44,248 nt of DNA from an uncultured Pseudomonadales bacterium (GCA_905478995.1 CAJQKT010000050.1:1-44248); one strand, 5' to 3'. Positions 24,617 to 35,103 are shown, counted from the stretch's first letter. Notes: generated from the sequence alone by a model not told the origin. Translations and numbers: made by a program.

Positions 24617-25254
24617 GTGTCGTTGCAATGTCAAACGTGGGGTATCGGTTAATCGGGTGTCGGCCATCGATAAGCTTTAGCCAGTGCCTTAGATTCGCCA
24701 CAGTCTTTTTGGCAGGATGCATAGCGTTGGGTTTTTCGCTAAATGCCAATGCGCAAGTGGCTGCCCAGGGTGTGAGTAAGAGCGATGAGTTGCGGGCATT
24801 TGGCAGCACAACAATGCGTTCTCGCTATTATGCTCTTATCAATGAGTTGCGCTGCCCAAAGTGTCAAAATCAAAACTTGTCTGATTCCGATGCGCCCATT
24901 GCGGAGGATCTGCGTAATGAATTATTCAGTTTGTTGGACGAAGGCTATAGCGACCAAGAAATTAGAGATTTCATGACCGCGCGCTATGGTACTTTTGTTC
25001 TGTATCAGCCGCCATTAACGCGGTTCACTTTGGCATTGTGGCTTGTGCCATTGGGTTTGTTGTTGATTAGCGGTTTAATTATTTGGCGCATGACCGGTAA
25101 GCCCAGAGGCTTGACTGATCCCAACTTTGAGCATCACGCTAGTTTACAAAAGGTTGGCGCAGTTAATGCCGGCATCGAGCCTATCTCGATGAAGGTTGAT
25201 GCCCTTGATCGTCATATTGCCGAATTAGAGCGTACCCATGAACATGATAAATAG
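24613..25254 (+). CDS. ccmH: Cytochrome c maturation protein CcmH (N-terminal-type)
   Basis: CcmH is the periplasmic thioreductant of the heme ligation complex. The product (213 residues) has a signal peptide (hydrophobic about 29-45, ending near NANAQ), the motif ELRCPKCQNQNLSDSDAPIA with redox cysteines C81 and C84, the GYSDQEIRDFMTARYGTFVLY segment, and a single TM (about 139-159) before a polar tail. GTG 24613 was chosen because it overlaps the ccmG stop (GTGA) and has AGGG 9 bases ahead; the frame is open to ATG 24580 inside ccmG. The longer N-terminal region than in most CcmH proteins leaves room for ATG 24628. The TPR half of the E. coli fusion is the separate ccmI here. Confidence 0.92.
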   Translation: MSVVAMSNVGYRLIGCRPSISFSQCLRFATVFLAGCIALGFSLNANAQVAAQGVSKSDELRAFGSTTMRSRYYALINELRCPKCQNQNLSDSDAPIAEDLRNELFSLLDEGYSDQEIRDFMTARYGTFVLYQPPLTRFTLALWLVPLGLLLISGLIIWRMTGKPRGLTDPNFEHHASLQKVGAVNAGIEPISMKVDALDRHIAELERTHEHDK

Positions 25255-26677
25255 TTGGCTCGCATGGCCTGAATTTTTGGCCGCGGCGTCGGTGATGGTT
25301 TTGCTAGTCTTATTAGCGGTGGGTCGGTTTACTTGGCGCACACAGCCTGCTGAGCGCAGTTCAGAACCTGCGATCAACGCCGGTATTGATGCCCGGGAGC
25401 AAAGTAACCTAGCGCTTTTTCGCCATAAACGCAGTGAATGGCAGGCGCAGTTAGAAGAGGGGCTCATTGCAGCGGATGAGTATGAATCGCTGGTGCTCGA
25501 AGGCCAGCATCAGGTTATTTTAGAGCTTGAAAGTGGTGCGTCGTCACCTAACAAAAATACCGTCGATAGCGGTGCCGGTGCGCGCCAAACTGGCACCCGT
25601 CGAGGGCAACAATGGGTACTTTTAGTAGTCGGTTTGCTGGTGCCCGTCATAGCCTTGACTTTGTATATGCCCGGCGGGTTTTCACTGGGCGCGGCTGATC
25701 AACGAGCGGTGTTATTGCAACTCGAGAATGTCCAGCAAGCTGGCGATGTCCAAGGTCGTCAGCGCGAGGTTATGCGTTTAGCCTCGGTGCTAGCCACGCA
25801 AACACGTTCATTGGCACCCGACCCCCAGCTGTTGAGTTTGCAGGCCGATGTGCTGGCGGGGCTCAACCAATGGGATAACGCAGCTCAGGTTTATCAGCGC
25901 CTAATTGCCATAGCCCCCGATAACGCATCGATTATGGCGCAGCTAGCTGAGACCTATTACTTGCAGGCGCAGTCGCTAGGGCAGCGTTCGGAGCAAAGCT
26001 TTATTAATGAGGCGTCACAATGGCTAGACCGAGCATTGGAGATTGATCCAGCCGAACCGCGAGCTTTAGGCCTGGCGGGTATTCGCGCTTACCAAGCTCA
26101 GCAGTGGCAAAAGGCCATTGGATACTGGACTCAGGCGGCACAAGTGTACGGTCAGGGCAGTAATGAGCGCACCATGATTGAGAACGGGTTGAGGGCGGCG
26201 CGTCTGCAGCTAAGAGAGACAGAGGGCGCAGCGGGTGGTGAAATGGCGCAGGCTCTGCGGCAATCTCATTCCGAGGAGCCTAAGTCAGGCGCTGGGATCT
26301 CTGCGTTTGTTAAATTAACGATTAGTCTTGCCGCCGAGCATGTTCGGTCGACGGATGCGGCGTCTACCCCAGTATTCATTTATGCGCGTCCGGTCGACGG
26401 CACCCGTATGCCGCTTGCGGCAAAACGGGTCACGCTCGCGGACTTGCCGGTCACGTTGCTATTAACCGATCAGGACATGATGGCAGGGAGGTCGATCGCA
26501 CAGGCTGAGCAGGTGATTGTGGGCGCACGTCTTGCGCGATCAGGGCAGCCATTTGCGCAGCAAGGCGATGTTGATTCGCCGCAGGTAGTCGTAGACGTAA
26601 TGCGCGGTGAATCAGTCGAATCCGGCTCACTAGATGTTCAAACGACGTCATTGGTTATCGATACACTGCGTGATTGA
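25238..26677 (+). CDS. ccmI: Cytochrome c biogenesis TPR protein CcmI
   Basis: CcmI holds apocytochrome c for the heme lyase. The 479-residue protein has two TM segments (about 14-30 and 126-145) with a cytoplasmic leucine-rich loop between (EEGLIAADEYESLVLEGQHQ), then a periplasmic TPR region (about 150-310, for example GLNQWDNAAQVYQRLIAIAP), then a C-terminal beta-rich domain (about 345-479) as in pseudomonad CcmI, with VFIYARPVDGTRMPLAAKRV. It overlaps ccmH by 17 bases. It is the last gene of the ccm operon. Confidence 0.93.
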   Translation: MNMINSWLAWPEFLAAASVMVLLVLLAVGRFTWRTQPAERSSEPAINAGIDAREQSNLALFRHKRSEWQAQLEEGLIAADEYESLVLEGQHQVILELESGASSPNKNTVDSGAGARQTGTRRGQQWVLLVVGLLVPVIALTLYMPGGFSLGAADQRAVLLQLENVQQAGDVQGRQREVMRLASVLATQTRSLAPDPQLLSLQADVLAGLNQWDNAAQVYQRLIAIAPDNASIMAQLAETYYLQAQSLGQRSEQSFINEASQWLDRALEIDPAEPRALGLAGIRAYQAQQWQKAIGYWTQAAQVYGQGSNERTMIENGLRAARLQLRETEGAAGGEMAQALRQSHSEEPKSGAGISAFVKLTISLAAEHVRSTDAASTPVFIYARPVDGTRMPLAAKRVTLADLPVTLLLTDQDMMAGRSIAQAEQVIVGARLARSGQPFAQQGDVDSPQVVVDVMRGESVESGSLDVQTTSLVIDTLRD

Positions 26678-26736
26678 TCCGCAGCGTTGCTCGCCAGCGA
26701 CAAGTCCGCCTCACGCCCCTAATTTGTTGGGCCTTC

Positions 26737-26745
26737 TGTGGATAA
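26737..26745 (-). promoter_or_regulatory. DnaA box (exact consensus)
   Basis: TGTGGATAA, the reverse complement of the DnaA box TTATCCACA. It is 60 bases after the ccmI stop and about 230 bases ahead of the smc start. A single 9-mer can arise by chance; its near-consensus partner 19 bases downstream raises the odds. Confidence 0.45.
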
Positions 26746-26764
26746 GTAGTGAGCAAAAATCCTT

Positions 26765-26773
26765 TCATCCACA
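26765..26773 (+). promoter_or_regulatory. DnaA-box-like nonamer (8 of 9)
   Basis: TCATCCACA, one mismatch to TTATCCACA, in the opposite orientation to the exact box at 26737-26745. Confidence 0.35.
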
Positions 26774-26798
26774 ACCTGTAGATTAATTTGCGTTTATT

Positions 26799-26813
26799 AC
26801 CACAATATGTGGT
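26799..26813. promoter_or_regulatory. Perfect palindrome upstream of smc
   Basis: ACCACA-ATA-TGTGGT has six-base arms and a three-base centre, the form of a dimeric repressor or activator operator. It lies just upstream of the candidate promoter at 26821-26849. The binding protein is unknown. Confidence 0.35.
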
Positions 26814-26820
26814 TTCAGGA

Positions 26821-26849
26821 TTGTCTTCGTTTCCGCATCAGTGCATCAT
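26821..26849 (+). promoter_or_regulatory. Candidate sigma-70 promoter for smc
   Basis: TTGTCT (26821-26826), a 17-base spacer and CATCAT (26844-26849). Each hexamer matches four of six consensus bases, and the spacer is ideal. It would give a leader of about 115 bases before smc containing the inverted repeat at 26872-26900. Confidence 0.3.
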
Positions 26850-26871
26850 AAGCACGGCTTCGTGTGAGCCA

Positions 26872-26900
26872 CAATTTAAGCAAATAGAGGGCTTAAATTG
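26872..26900. promoter_or_regulatory. 10-base inverted repeat in the smc leader
   Basis: CAATTTAAGC, nine bases, GCTTAAATTG; the arms are perfect. It is A/T-rich with only two G:C pairs at the loop end and one at the base, so as RNA it is a modest hairpin. It could be a protein site in DNA or a weak stop for the ccm transcript (GATTTTTG follows). Confidence 0.4.
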
Positions 26901-26972
26901 GTTGATTTTTGTTCGCTCTTCAGGGAGGCGAGCAGATTGTGTTGCATAAACCTAATACTAGACATAAATGCT

Positions 26973-29900
26973 ATGCGCCTAAACAATATCAAACTCGCTG
27001 GTTTCAAATCTTTTGTCGATCCCACGAACGTCCAGCTCAACAAAAACCTGGTGGCCGTCGTTGGCCCTAACGGTTGTGGTAAATCGAATATCATCGATGC
27101 TGTGCGCTGGGTGATGGGCGAGTCTTCGGCTAAAAACCTTCGCGGTGAGTCGATGACCGACGTCATTTTTAACGGCTCAACCGCCCGCAAGCCGGTCGGC
27201 CAAGCCTCTATTGAGTTGGTCTTCGATAATAGCGATGGCACCCTCAAAGGCGAATATGGCGCCTTTAGTGAAATTTCCATCAAGCGCAAAGTGACTCGCG
27301 ATGGGCAGTCGCAGTATTTTCTCAACGGAGCCAAATGCCGGCGTCGTGATATTACCGATATATTTTTAGGCACCGGTCTTGGTCCGCGCAGCTATGCCAT
27401 CATAGAGCAGGGCATGATCTCTCGGCTAATAGAGTCTAAGCCTGAAGAGCTTAGGGTTTTTATTGAAGAAGCAGCCGGCATCTCTAAATACAAAGAGCGG
27501 CGCCGTGAAACGGAAACACGGATTCGCCATACCCGCGAAAACCTCGAACGTTTAACAGACTTACGTGAAGAGCTAGAAAGGCAACTGCAAAAACTAAAGC
27601 GCCAAGCAGCAGCCGCCGAAAAATATAAAGAATTTAAAGGCGAAGAGCGCGAGCTCAAGGCGCAAACTCTCAGCCTTAATTGGCAATTACTGCGTGATAA
27701 GTCCAGCGGCCAACGTGACCTTATAGCGCGTCTTGAAATTGATGTTGAAGCTGCCATTGCCGAACAGCTTGCCATTGATGCCAAATTAGAGCAGCTGCGT
27801 GAAGATCACATTGAAAAGACCGATACCTTCAATAATGTTCAGGCCAGCTATTACGGCTTAGGCGCAGATATTTCGCGTCTAGAGCAGTCTATTGAACACT
27901 GTGAGCAGCGCGCTAGGCAGCTGGCTACAGATATCGCAGAAACCGGACGCAATGCTATAGAGAGTAGCCAGCATCTTGTTGATGATCGCTCAAAGCTAGA
28001 GGCTTGGCGCACTGAGCTTGGGGTCATTGAACCTGAGTATGCGCATCTATCGCAGTCCGAGTCTCAGTCGAGTGCAGCATTGGCGACCGCCGAAGGTAAT
28101 ATGCAAGACTGGCAGCATCGTTGGGATGAATTTAATCAAAATGCTGCTGAACCGCAAAAAAATGCCGAGATACAGCGTACCCGCATCGACCAAATCGAAG
28201 AGTCGCTAACTGGCCTGTCGTCGCGTATGGAGCGCTTAACGAAGGAGCGTAGCGAGCTTGATGGGCAAGATCACACTGCGCCGCTGGCAGCGCAGCAGGC
28301 AGCGGTATTAACAGGTCAAAAGCGAGTAAGCGAGCTTGATGACGCAATTCAGCAATGCAATGCCCAGGTAGCGCAATCGCGCGCCCAGCTAAAAGATACC
28401 GGTTTTGAGCTCGATAGCTTGCGCGGCGATTTCCAACAGCAGCGCGGCAGGTATGCATCGTTAGAAGCGTTGCAAAAAGCTGCGCAAAGCGACGATAAAG
28501 GCGAGTCACAGCGTTGGCTGCAAACACATCAGCTAGCTGATGCACCGCGACTTCTTGACCAGCTTCGAGTCGATAGTGGCTGGGACACGGCGGTTGAAAC
28601 TATTTTGGGTAGTTCGCTGCAAGCCATAGCAGTTGAATCCATTGAGAACATTGCGGAGGCAATTGCGGGTCTGGGCAACGCTAATATGAGCTTTGTTGAG
28701 CTCCGCGCAACGCAAGATAACGCTATCAATAGCCGTGTTAACTTGCCAAAAATAATTACTAAAGTGCAAGGCGATAGCGTGCCGGCAATGCTAAGCAACG
28801 TTTATGCAGCCGACACTTTGGTGGCCGCTATGCAGGCAAAGCATGCGCTTGGTGCTAGCGAATCAATCGTCACGCGTGAGGGTATTTGGCTAGGTCTTGA
28901 CTGGTTGCGAGTCTATAAGAGTGCCGATGCCGGCCAGGGCGTCATTGCGCGCCAACAGCAGTTGAGCGAGCTCGAAACGACGATGAGCGCAACCGAAGCC
29001 AAGCTTTCGGCATGCCAAGCTGATCAAGAGCGGGGCGAGGCTGCGGTGTTAGAAGCTGAGCAAGAAAAAGACCGGTATGTGCAAGAGAAGTCGCAGGCAC
29101 AGGCTGAGTTGGGTCGTGCTCAGGCGGAAGTTAAATCGCTCCAGTCTAGTATTGAGCAAGTGGCAGCACGCAGTAAGCGAACCAACGAAGAGATTATGCT
29201 AGCCGAGGGGAATCAGCGGCAACAGCGTCAAGGTTTATCCGATGCTCGAGTGCAATTAGACACCGCGATTGAGGCCATGCAGATTGTTGAAGAGCAGCGT
29301 GAATCTCTGCTGCTCGAGCGAGATTCAGTGCGTGATGCACTAACGGCATCGCGCGAATCGGCACGAACCGATCGGGATGCCTTGCAATCGGTAGCGGTAA
29401 GAGTCGAAGGATTAAAAGCACAAATTGATTCAGTTGAAGGCGGTGTCGGTCGACTCGGTCGTCAAGTTGAGCAACTTGAGCAGCGCCAAGCAAGCTTGCG
29501 TGCCGCGCAAGCCGAAAACGATCTACCTATTGCTGGATACAAAGCGACGTTGGCCGAGCAGCTCGAGTCTCGCTTGCAGGTTGAAGAGCAGTTGGCTGCA
29601 GCCCGCACTAGCGTTGAGTCAATCGACCATGCCAAACGAACGGCTGAGCAAGATCGTCATAGGGTTGAGCAAAGCACTGCGCAGCTTCGCGATCAGCTTG
29701 AAAAAGCCCGCATCGACAGTCAAGAGATGCAAGTTCGAACTAAAACGATCGAAGAGCAATTAGTTGAGTCAGGCTTTGAGCTTGAGCGGGTCCTCGCCGA
29801 CATGCCGGCTGAGGCTGAGTTAGAAGCTTGGCAAGCCCGACTCGACGAAGTGGTGAGGCGTATTGAGCGTTTGGGTGCCATTAATCTTGCGGCTATCGAC

Positions 29901-30485
29901 GAGTACACTACTGAGTCTGAGCGCAAGCGTCATCTGGACTCTCAAAATGAAGAGCTCGAAACGGCGTTGACTACGCTGGAAAATGCGATTCACAAAATAG
30001 ACAAAGAAACGCGCAACTTGTTTAAAGAAACTTTTGATGAGTTAAATAGCAGTCTGCAAGAGTTGTTTCCGAAAGTCTTTGGTGGTGGCGCAGCTTATCT
30101 CGAAATGACAGGCGATGATCTGTTAGATACGGGCATTACCATCATGGCCCAGCCGCCAGGTAAGAAAAATAGTACAATTCATTTGCTGTCAGGTGGCGAG
30201 AAAGCGCTTACAGCGATCGCGCTGGTGTTCTCGATATTTCAGTTGAATCCAGCACCATTTTGTATGCTCGATGAAGTTGATGCGCCACTCGATGACGCAA
30301 ATACTGGGCGCTACGCTCGTCTCATAAAAGAGATGTCGAGCAAGGTGCAGTTTATATTTATTACGCATAATAAAATCACCATGGAAATGGCAGACCACTT
30401 AATGGGCGTGACCATGCACGAGCCAGGTTGTTCTCGCTTGGTGAGCGTGGATATCGATGAGGCTATGGAGCTGGCAACGGCATAG
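26973..30485 (+). CDS. smc: Chromosome segregation ATPase SMC
   Basis: SMC is the condensin ATPase that organises and helps segregate the chromosome with ScpA and ScpB. The 1170-residue protein shows the full layout: N-terminal head MRLNNIKLAGFKSFVDPT with Walker A GPNGCGKS (31-38), a long coiled coil, a hinge around 500-640, the return coiled coil (Glu/Gln/Arg-rich), and the C-terminal head with signature LSGGEKALTAIALV (about 1071) and Walker B/D-loop MLDEVDAPLDD (about 1096-1106). The family N-terminus sets the start at ATG 26973; the frame runs back 25 codons. It is followed by zipA and ligA, an order also seen in Pseudomonas. It is not the MukB type, which is absent as expected outside Enterobacterales-like lineages. 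Confidence 0.96.
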   Translation: MRLNNIKLAGFKSFVDPTNVQLNKNLVAVVGPNGCGKSNIIDAVRWVMGESSAKNLRGESMTDVIFNGSTARKPVGQASIELVFDNSDGTLKGEYGAFSEISIKRKVTRDGQSQYFLNGAKCRRRDITDIFLGTGLGPRSYAIIEQGMISRLIESKPEELRVFIEEAAGISKYKERRRETETRIRHTRENLERLTDLREELERQLQKLKRQAAAAEKYKEFKGEERELKAQTLSLNWQLLRDKSSGQRDLIARLEIDVEAAIAEQLAIDAKLEQLREDHIEKTDTFNNVQASYYGLGADISRLEQSIEHCEQRARQLATDIAETGRNAIESSQHLVDDRSKLEAWRTELGVIEPEYAHLSQSESQSSAALATAEGNMQDWQHRWDEFNQNAAEPQKNAEIQRTRIDQIEESLTGLSSRMERLTKERSELDGQDHTAPLAAQQAAVLTGQKRVSELDDAIQQCNAQVAQSRAQLKDTGFELDSLRGDFQQQRGRYASLEALQKAAQSDDKGESQRWLQTHQLADAPRLLDQLRVDSGWDTAVETILGSSLQAIAVESIENIAEAIAGLGNANMSFVELRATQDNAINSRVNLPKIITKVQGDSVPAMLSNVYAADTLVAAMQAKHALGASESIVTREGIWLGLDWLRVYKSADAGQGVIARQQQLSELETTMSATEAKLSACQADQERGEAAVLEAEQEKDRYVQEKSQAQAELGRAQAEVKSLQSSIEQVAARSKRTNEEIMLAEGNQRQQRQGLSDARVQLDTAIEAMQIVEEQRESLLLERDSVRDALTASRESARTDRDALQSVAVRVEGLKAQIDSVEGGVGRLGRQVEQLEQRQASLRAAQAENDLPIAGYKATLAEQLESRLQVEEQLAAARTSVESIDHAKRTAEQDRHRVEQSTAQLRDQLEKARIDSQEMQVRTKTIEEQLVESGFELERVLADMPAEAELEAWQARLDEVVRRIERLGAINLAAIDEYTTESERKRHLDSQNEELETALTTLENAIHKIDKETRNLFKETFDELNSSLQELFPKVFGGGAAYLEMTGDDLLDTGITIMAQPPGKKNSTIHLLSGGEKALTAIALVFSIFQLNPAPFCMLDEVDAPLDDANTGRYARLIKEMSSKVQFIFITHNKITMEMADHLMGVTMHEPGCSRLVSVDIDEAMELATA

Positions 30486-30581
30486 TTTTTGGCCGTAGTG
30501 TTGGGTCTTCGTGAATTTATTTTGGCGCTGTCTTAGAGTTGAAGTTGAGGCAGCTAGGTAAGAATGAGGTAGTTATAGATT

Positions 30582-31355
30582 ATGGAATGGTTATCCGGTT
30601 TTGGTATGCGTGAATGGCTAATTACTTGCGGCTTGGTGCTGGTAGTGGTCGTTTTAATTGATGGTTTTCGGCGCATGCGCAGCGAGCGTAAAAACGAAAT
30701 TAAGATGTCGCGAAAAATGGGTGGAGGCTTTCCGGAACTCACCGGTGCCGATGGCTTTACGGCGGAGTTACCTAACGGTGGCGCACGGGTAATTGAGCGT
30801 GCCGAACCTCATCTGTCATCAGAGCATCTAAAAGCTGATCAACCTGGGGACGCGGTGCGGCAATTTCATGATTCGCTGGATGAGCTGGAATCGGAGAATG
30901 GTTCAGGGGCACATCGGGCGTCTGAACAAGAATTCAATTTAGATCAGCAGATTTTAGTATTGCATGTCAAATCACGATTGACGGGAGGTTTTAATGGTAG
31001 TGACCTGCTACAAGTGCTATTAGCCTGTGACATGCGATATGGAGATCGAGATATCCTGCATCGACATGAGCGTGCTGGTGGCACTGGAAGCCTACAATTT
31101 AGCGTGGCAAACATGCTTGAGCCGGGCACCTTTGATCTTGAAGATATCAACACGTTTAAAACGCCCGGTGTTTCTTTTTTTATGACTTTGCCAGGGCCTC
31201 TAGAGCCTGGGCAGGCCTTTGACTGCATGGTTGAAACAGCTAACTGCGTGGTTAAAAACCTTGATGCAGATTTGCTTGATGAAGACCATCAACTGATGAC
31301 TGAGGAAGCTCTTCAAGCGCTGCGCGATCGCGTGAATGTGGCTTGTTTGAGCTGA
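30582..31355 (+). CDS. zipA: Cell division protein ZipA
   Basis: ZipA anchors FtsZ to the inner membrane early in divisome assembly. The 257-residue protein has a very short periplasmic N-terminus, one TM segment (about 12-28), a basic stop (FRRMRSERKNEIKMSRKMGG), a charged linker (about 50-120), and the globular FtsZ-binding domain (about 121-257) with QQILVLHVKSRLTGGFNGSD, FSVANMLEPGTFDLEDI and TPGVSFFMTLPGP. The 96-base gap from smc and a co-directional ligA 125 bases downstream suggest a shared operon. Confidence 0.95.
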   Translation: MEWLSGFGMREWLITCGLVLVVVVLIDGFRRMRSERKNEIKMSRKMGGGFPELTGADGFTAELPNGGARVIERAEPHLSSEHLKADQPGDAVRQFHDSLDELESENGSGAHRASEQEFNLDQQILVLHVKSRLTGGFNGSDLLQVLLACDMRYGDRDILHRHERAGGTGSLQFSVANMLEPGTFDLEDINTFKTPGVSFFMTLPGPLEPGQAFDCMVETANCVVKNLDADLLDEDHQLMTEEALQALRDRVNVACLS

Positions 31356-31477
31356 GGCTTTTGCAGATAGTTTCGAACAATTCTGCGCGGTTCTGAATAG
31401 CCTTGCGTAATAGGCAGAGCCCTACAGCTGTTGCGTTAGAACAATCTACCCGTGTTTTTCTCTCCCTATGTGGCTAA

Positions 31478-33664
<2,187 letters not shown>

Positions 33665-33668
33665 ACAG

Positions 33669-33971
33669 TTAGCGCGTTGGTTTGTGCTTCAACACCGTGT
33701 GCACAACGTGGGAGTACTCGAAGTAAACGTAAAACTCAGCATATTCCCAGCGGCTAATGGGAGGCTCGCCAACTGCTGGTGTTGTGTTGAGTGGCTCGCC
33801 GAAGCGCTCCAGTACTGCTTCTCCCGATAGACCTGTCTGCGGTCGATCAAGGGTGGCGTGAGCGCCGCCTTGGCTGGCAACGGGAATTTGTATGGTTTGC
33901 GCGATCCCAAAATGAGGAATGCAGCAAAGTGAAAGCAACATTAAACAGTTACAAATTTTTGTAGGGTTCAT
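33669..33971 (-). CDS. Small conserved secreted protein
   Basis: A 100-residue product with a signal peptide (hydrophobic 7-22, cleavage likely after GIAQ near residue 25). Its mature part (GLSGEAVLERFGEPLNTTPA, VGEPPISRWEYAEFYVYFEY, SHVVHTVLKH) matches a family of short periplasmic proteins in pseudomonads with the pattern M-x-x-V-x-x-x-[FY]-G-x-P, then G-x-PPI-[ST]-RW-x-Y. The opening turn resembles SmpA/OmlA (BamE-like) proteins, so a similar fold is possible. Some are annotated as phosphodiesterase; nothing here supports that. AAGG lies about 8 bases ahead of ATG 33971; the longer frame to 34037 lacks a site and masks the signal peptide. The 86-base gap to the PilZ gene suggests the two may be co-transcribed. 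Confidence 0.75.
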   Translation of the reverse strand: MNPTKICNCLMLLSLCCIPHFGIAQTIQIPVASQGGAHATLDRPQTGLSGEAVLERFGEPLNTTPAVGEPPISRWEYAEFYVYFEYSHVVHTVLKHKPTR

Positions 33972-34057
33972 GGCTAGACCTTCTCTGATCGTTGTAGCTT
34001 CAATAGTGCATTGGCCAAAAATATAAAGCAAGGACACCGGTCTCGGTGCCAGTTTTA

Positions 34058-34672
34058 TTAGCCGTGAGGCCTATCAGTTTTATCCTTTTTCAATCGCTGC
34101 TGCTCCGACTGTACTTGCATGATATGCCTGGCTATGACTTGGACATCTGCCTCGGGAATAGCGTGAAATGAGGCAGAGATATGATAGCCGCCGTCGATAG
34201 TTGGGCTGCAAGCCACGACACGGATGTAAACCGAGATCCCAATTAGGGCGCGGTGAAACCAAATTTTTAAAGCATAGAAACCGTCTTCGTTGAGTTTAGT
34301 GTTTTGCACAAACCCAATGCCGCCTTCGCTTAAATCAATTGATTGTAGTTTTTGGTCTTCGCCGAGTATGGCCTCTGCAGAAGCTTTGGCGATGATATCG
34401 ATCTTTTTGTTAATGGCGGCAAGATAGATCGCCAACTCATTACTCTGTTCTCCCAGCGCTCGAAGTACTGAGATATTGTCGGTGTCGATGGCTCGCATCT
34501 CTCGGATCAGGCTGAACAGTGGCGATGGCTTAAAAAAGTATTCGGCTGGCTTATCGATGCTTTGTGCAATATCAACTTCTGCCACCTCGAGAATAGCAAT
34601 GTCATCGATACGAAAGCGCTCGCGTCGCTCGCTCTCGTTTTCGCTATTTACGTCGTCATTTGAGGCTGTCAT
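34058..34672 (-). CDS. PilZ domain protein
   Basis: PilZ domains bind cyclic di-GMP. This 204-residue soluble protein has the R-x-x-x-R motif at its N-terminus (R17-ERF-R21, followed by IDD) and the D-x-S-x-x-G motif much later (D113, S115, G118, in SIDLSEGGIGF). The intervening about 90 residues look helical (LFSLIREMRAI, NELAIYLAAINKKIDIIAK). Canonical PilZ domains have 20-30 residues between the motifs, so this is an expanded PilZ. A PilZ gene next to lolC is also found in Pseudomonas. ATG 34672 is preferred (AGGA 5 bases ahead) over the ATG at 34708. Confidence 0.85.
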   Translation of the reverse strand: MTASNDDVNSENESERRERFRIDDIAILEVAEVDIAQSIDKPAEYFFKPSPLFSLIREMRAIDTDNISVLRALGEQSNELAIYLAAINKKIDIIAKASAEAILGEDQKLQSIDLSEGGIGFVQNTKLNEDGFYALKIWFHRALIGISVYIRVVACSPTIDGGYHISASFHAIPEADVQVIARHIMQVQSEQQRLKKDKTDRPHG

Positions 34673-34831
34673 GCAGGTCCTACCCATAATAGTTTGAAAA
34701 TTGTGCATTAGGTAACGTGGCCAAAACGAGTGCTAACACAGTTGTTTGAGTCTAGTATACTTGTCGCCAATCTTCCTACTACTGGCTCATGTTGATTATA
34801 GTTTTTGCAGCGGTTAGTTATTAGTTCGAGA

Positions 34832-34876
34832 TATTAGGTCGTAGGTCTAGGTATTAGGTCATGGCATCGGGCATCG
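34832..34876 (+). repeat. Short tandem and direct repeats (TATTAGGTC, GGCATCG)
   Basis: TATTAGGTC occurs at 34832-34840 and 34852-34860 with AGGT-type units between, then GGCATCG twice in tandem at 34863-34869 and 34870-34876. The period is about 7 bases. Confidence 0.8.
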
Positions 34877-34923
34877 CCAGTAAGATTCGATACTCGGTCT
34901 CTATCCACAGCCAAGGCGTTTAA

Positions 34924-34958
34924 GTTCAGGTCCTGGTGTTCAGGGCTCGGTGCCCAAC
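34924..34958 (+). repeat. Degenerate heptamer run with GTTCAGG
   Basis: Five successive 7-base blocks: GTTCAGG, TCCTGGT, GTTCAGG, GCTCGGT, GCCCAAC. Two are identical and the rest are related. The 10-mer GTTCAGGGCT here is also present in the array at 18678-18740. Confidence 0.6.
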
Positions 34959-34976
34959 AAAGTGCTATGGGTCAGT

Positions 34977-35028
34977 GCCCAGCCTAAGTGTCTAGTCTAA
35001 GTGCCTAGCCTAAGTGCCTAGTCTAAGT
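34977..35028 (+). repeat. Four tandem 13-base units
   Basis: GCCCAGCCTAAGT, GTCTAGTCTAAGT, GCCTAGCCTAAGT and GCCTAGTCTAAGT lie head to tail. Units differ at two to three positions. The alternation of AGCCTAAG and AGTCTAAG suggests the last pair arose by duplication of a 26-base dimer. Confidence 0.95.
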
Positions 35029-35103
35029 ATCAGGGGTTACACTGAGCAGCGGCTTAGTTTAGGTTGTTTTTTAGTCTTTTTAAACCGATTTGGGTCTTCT
35101 CAG

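Larger units (their letters stand above)
26678..26972. other. ccmI-smc intergenic region
   Basis: This is 295 bases without a supported gene. It holds two DnaA-box-like nonamers, a 15-base palindrome, a candidate promoter and a 10-base inverted repeat, each listed separately. The smc frame is open upstream to ATG 26898, but the family N-terminus begins at 26973. Confidence 0.5.
34673..35103. other. Repeat-rich gap between PilZ gene and lolC
   Basis: These 431 bases hold the divergent promoters of the PilZ gene and the lol operon and a series of short tandem repeats (34832-35028). TATACT (near 34755-34760) and, on the minus strand, TATAAT (in ATTATAGTT, near 34797-34802) could be -10 boxes, but I see no good -35 for either. 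The lolC frame remains open into the repeats (GTG 35014), which does not indicate coding. Confidence 0.5.

Noticed and set aside
26898-26972. Upstream extension of smc from ATG 26898
   Set aside because: SMC proteins start with M-[RY]-L-x-x-[IL]-x-[LI]-x-G-F-K-S-F, at 26973. The added residues overlap the inverted repeat and look non-coding.
35014-35103. Upstream extension of lolC from GTG 35014
   Set aside because: That codon is inside the 13-base tandem repeats, and the 30 added residues have no counterpart in LolC/LolE proteins.
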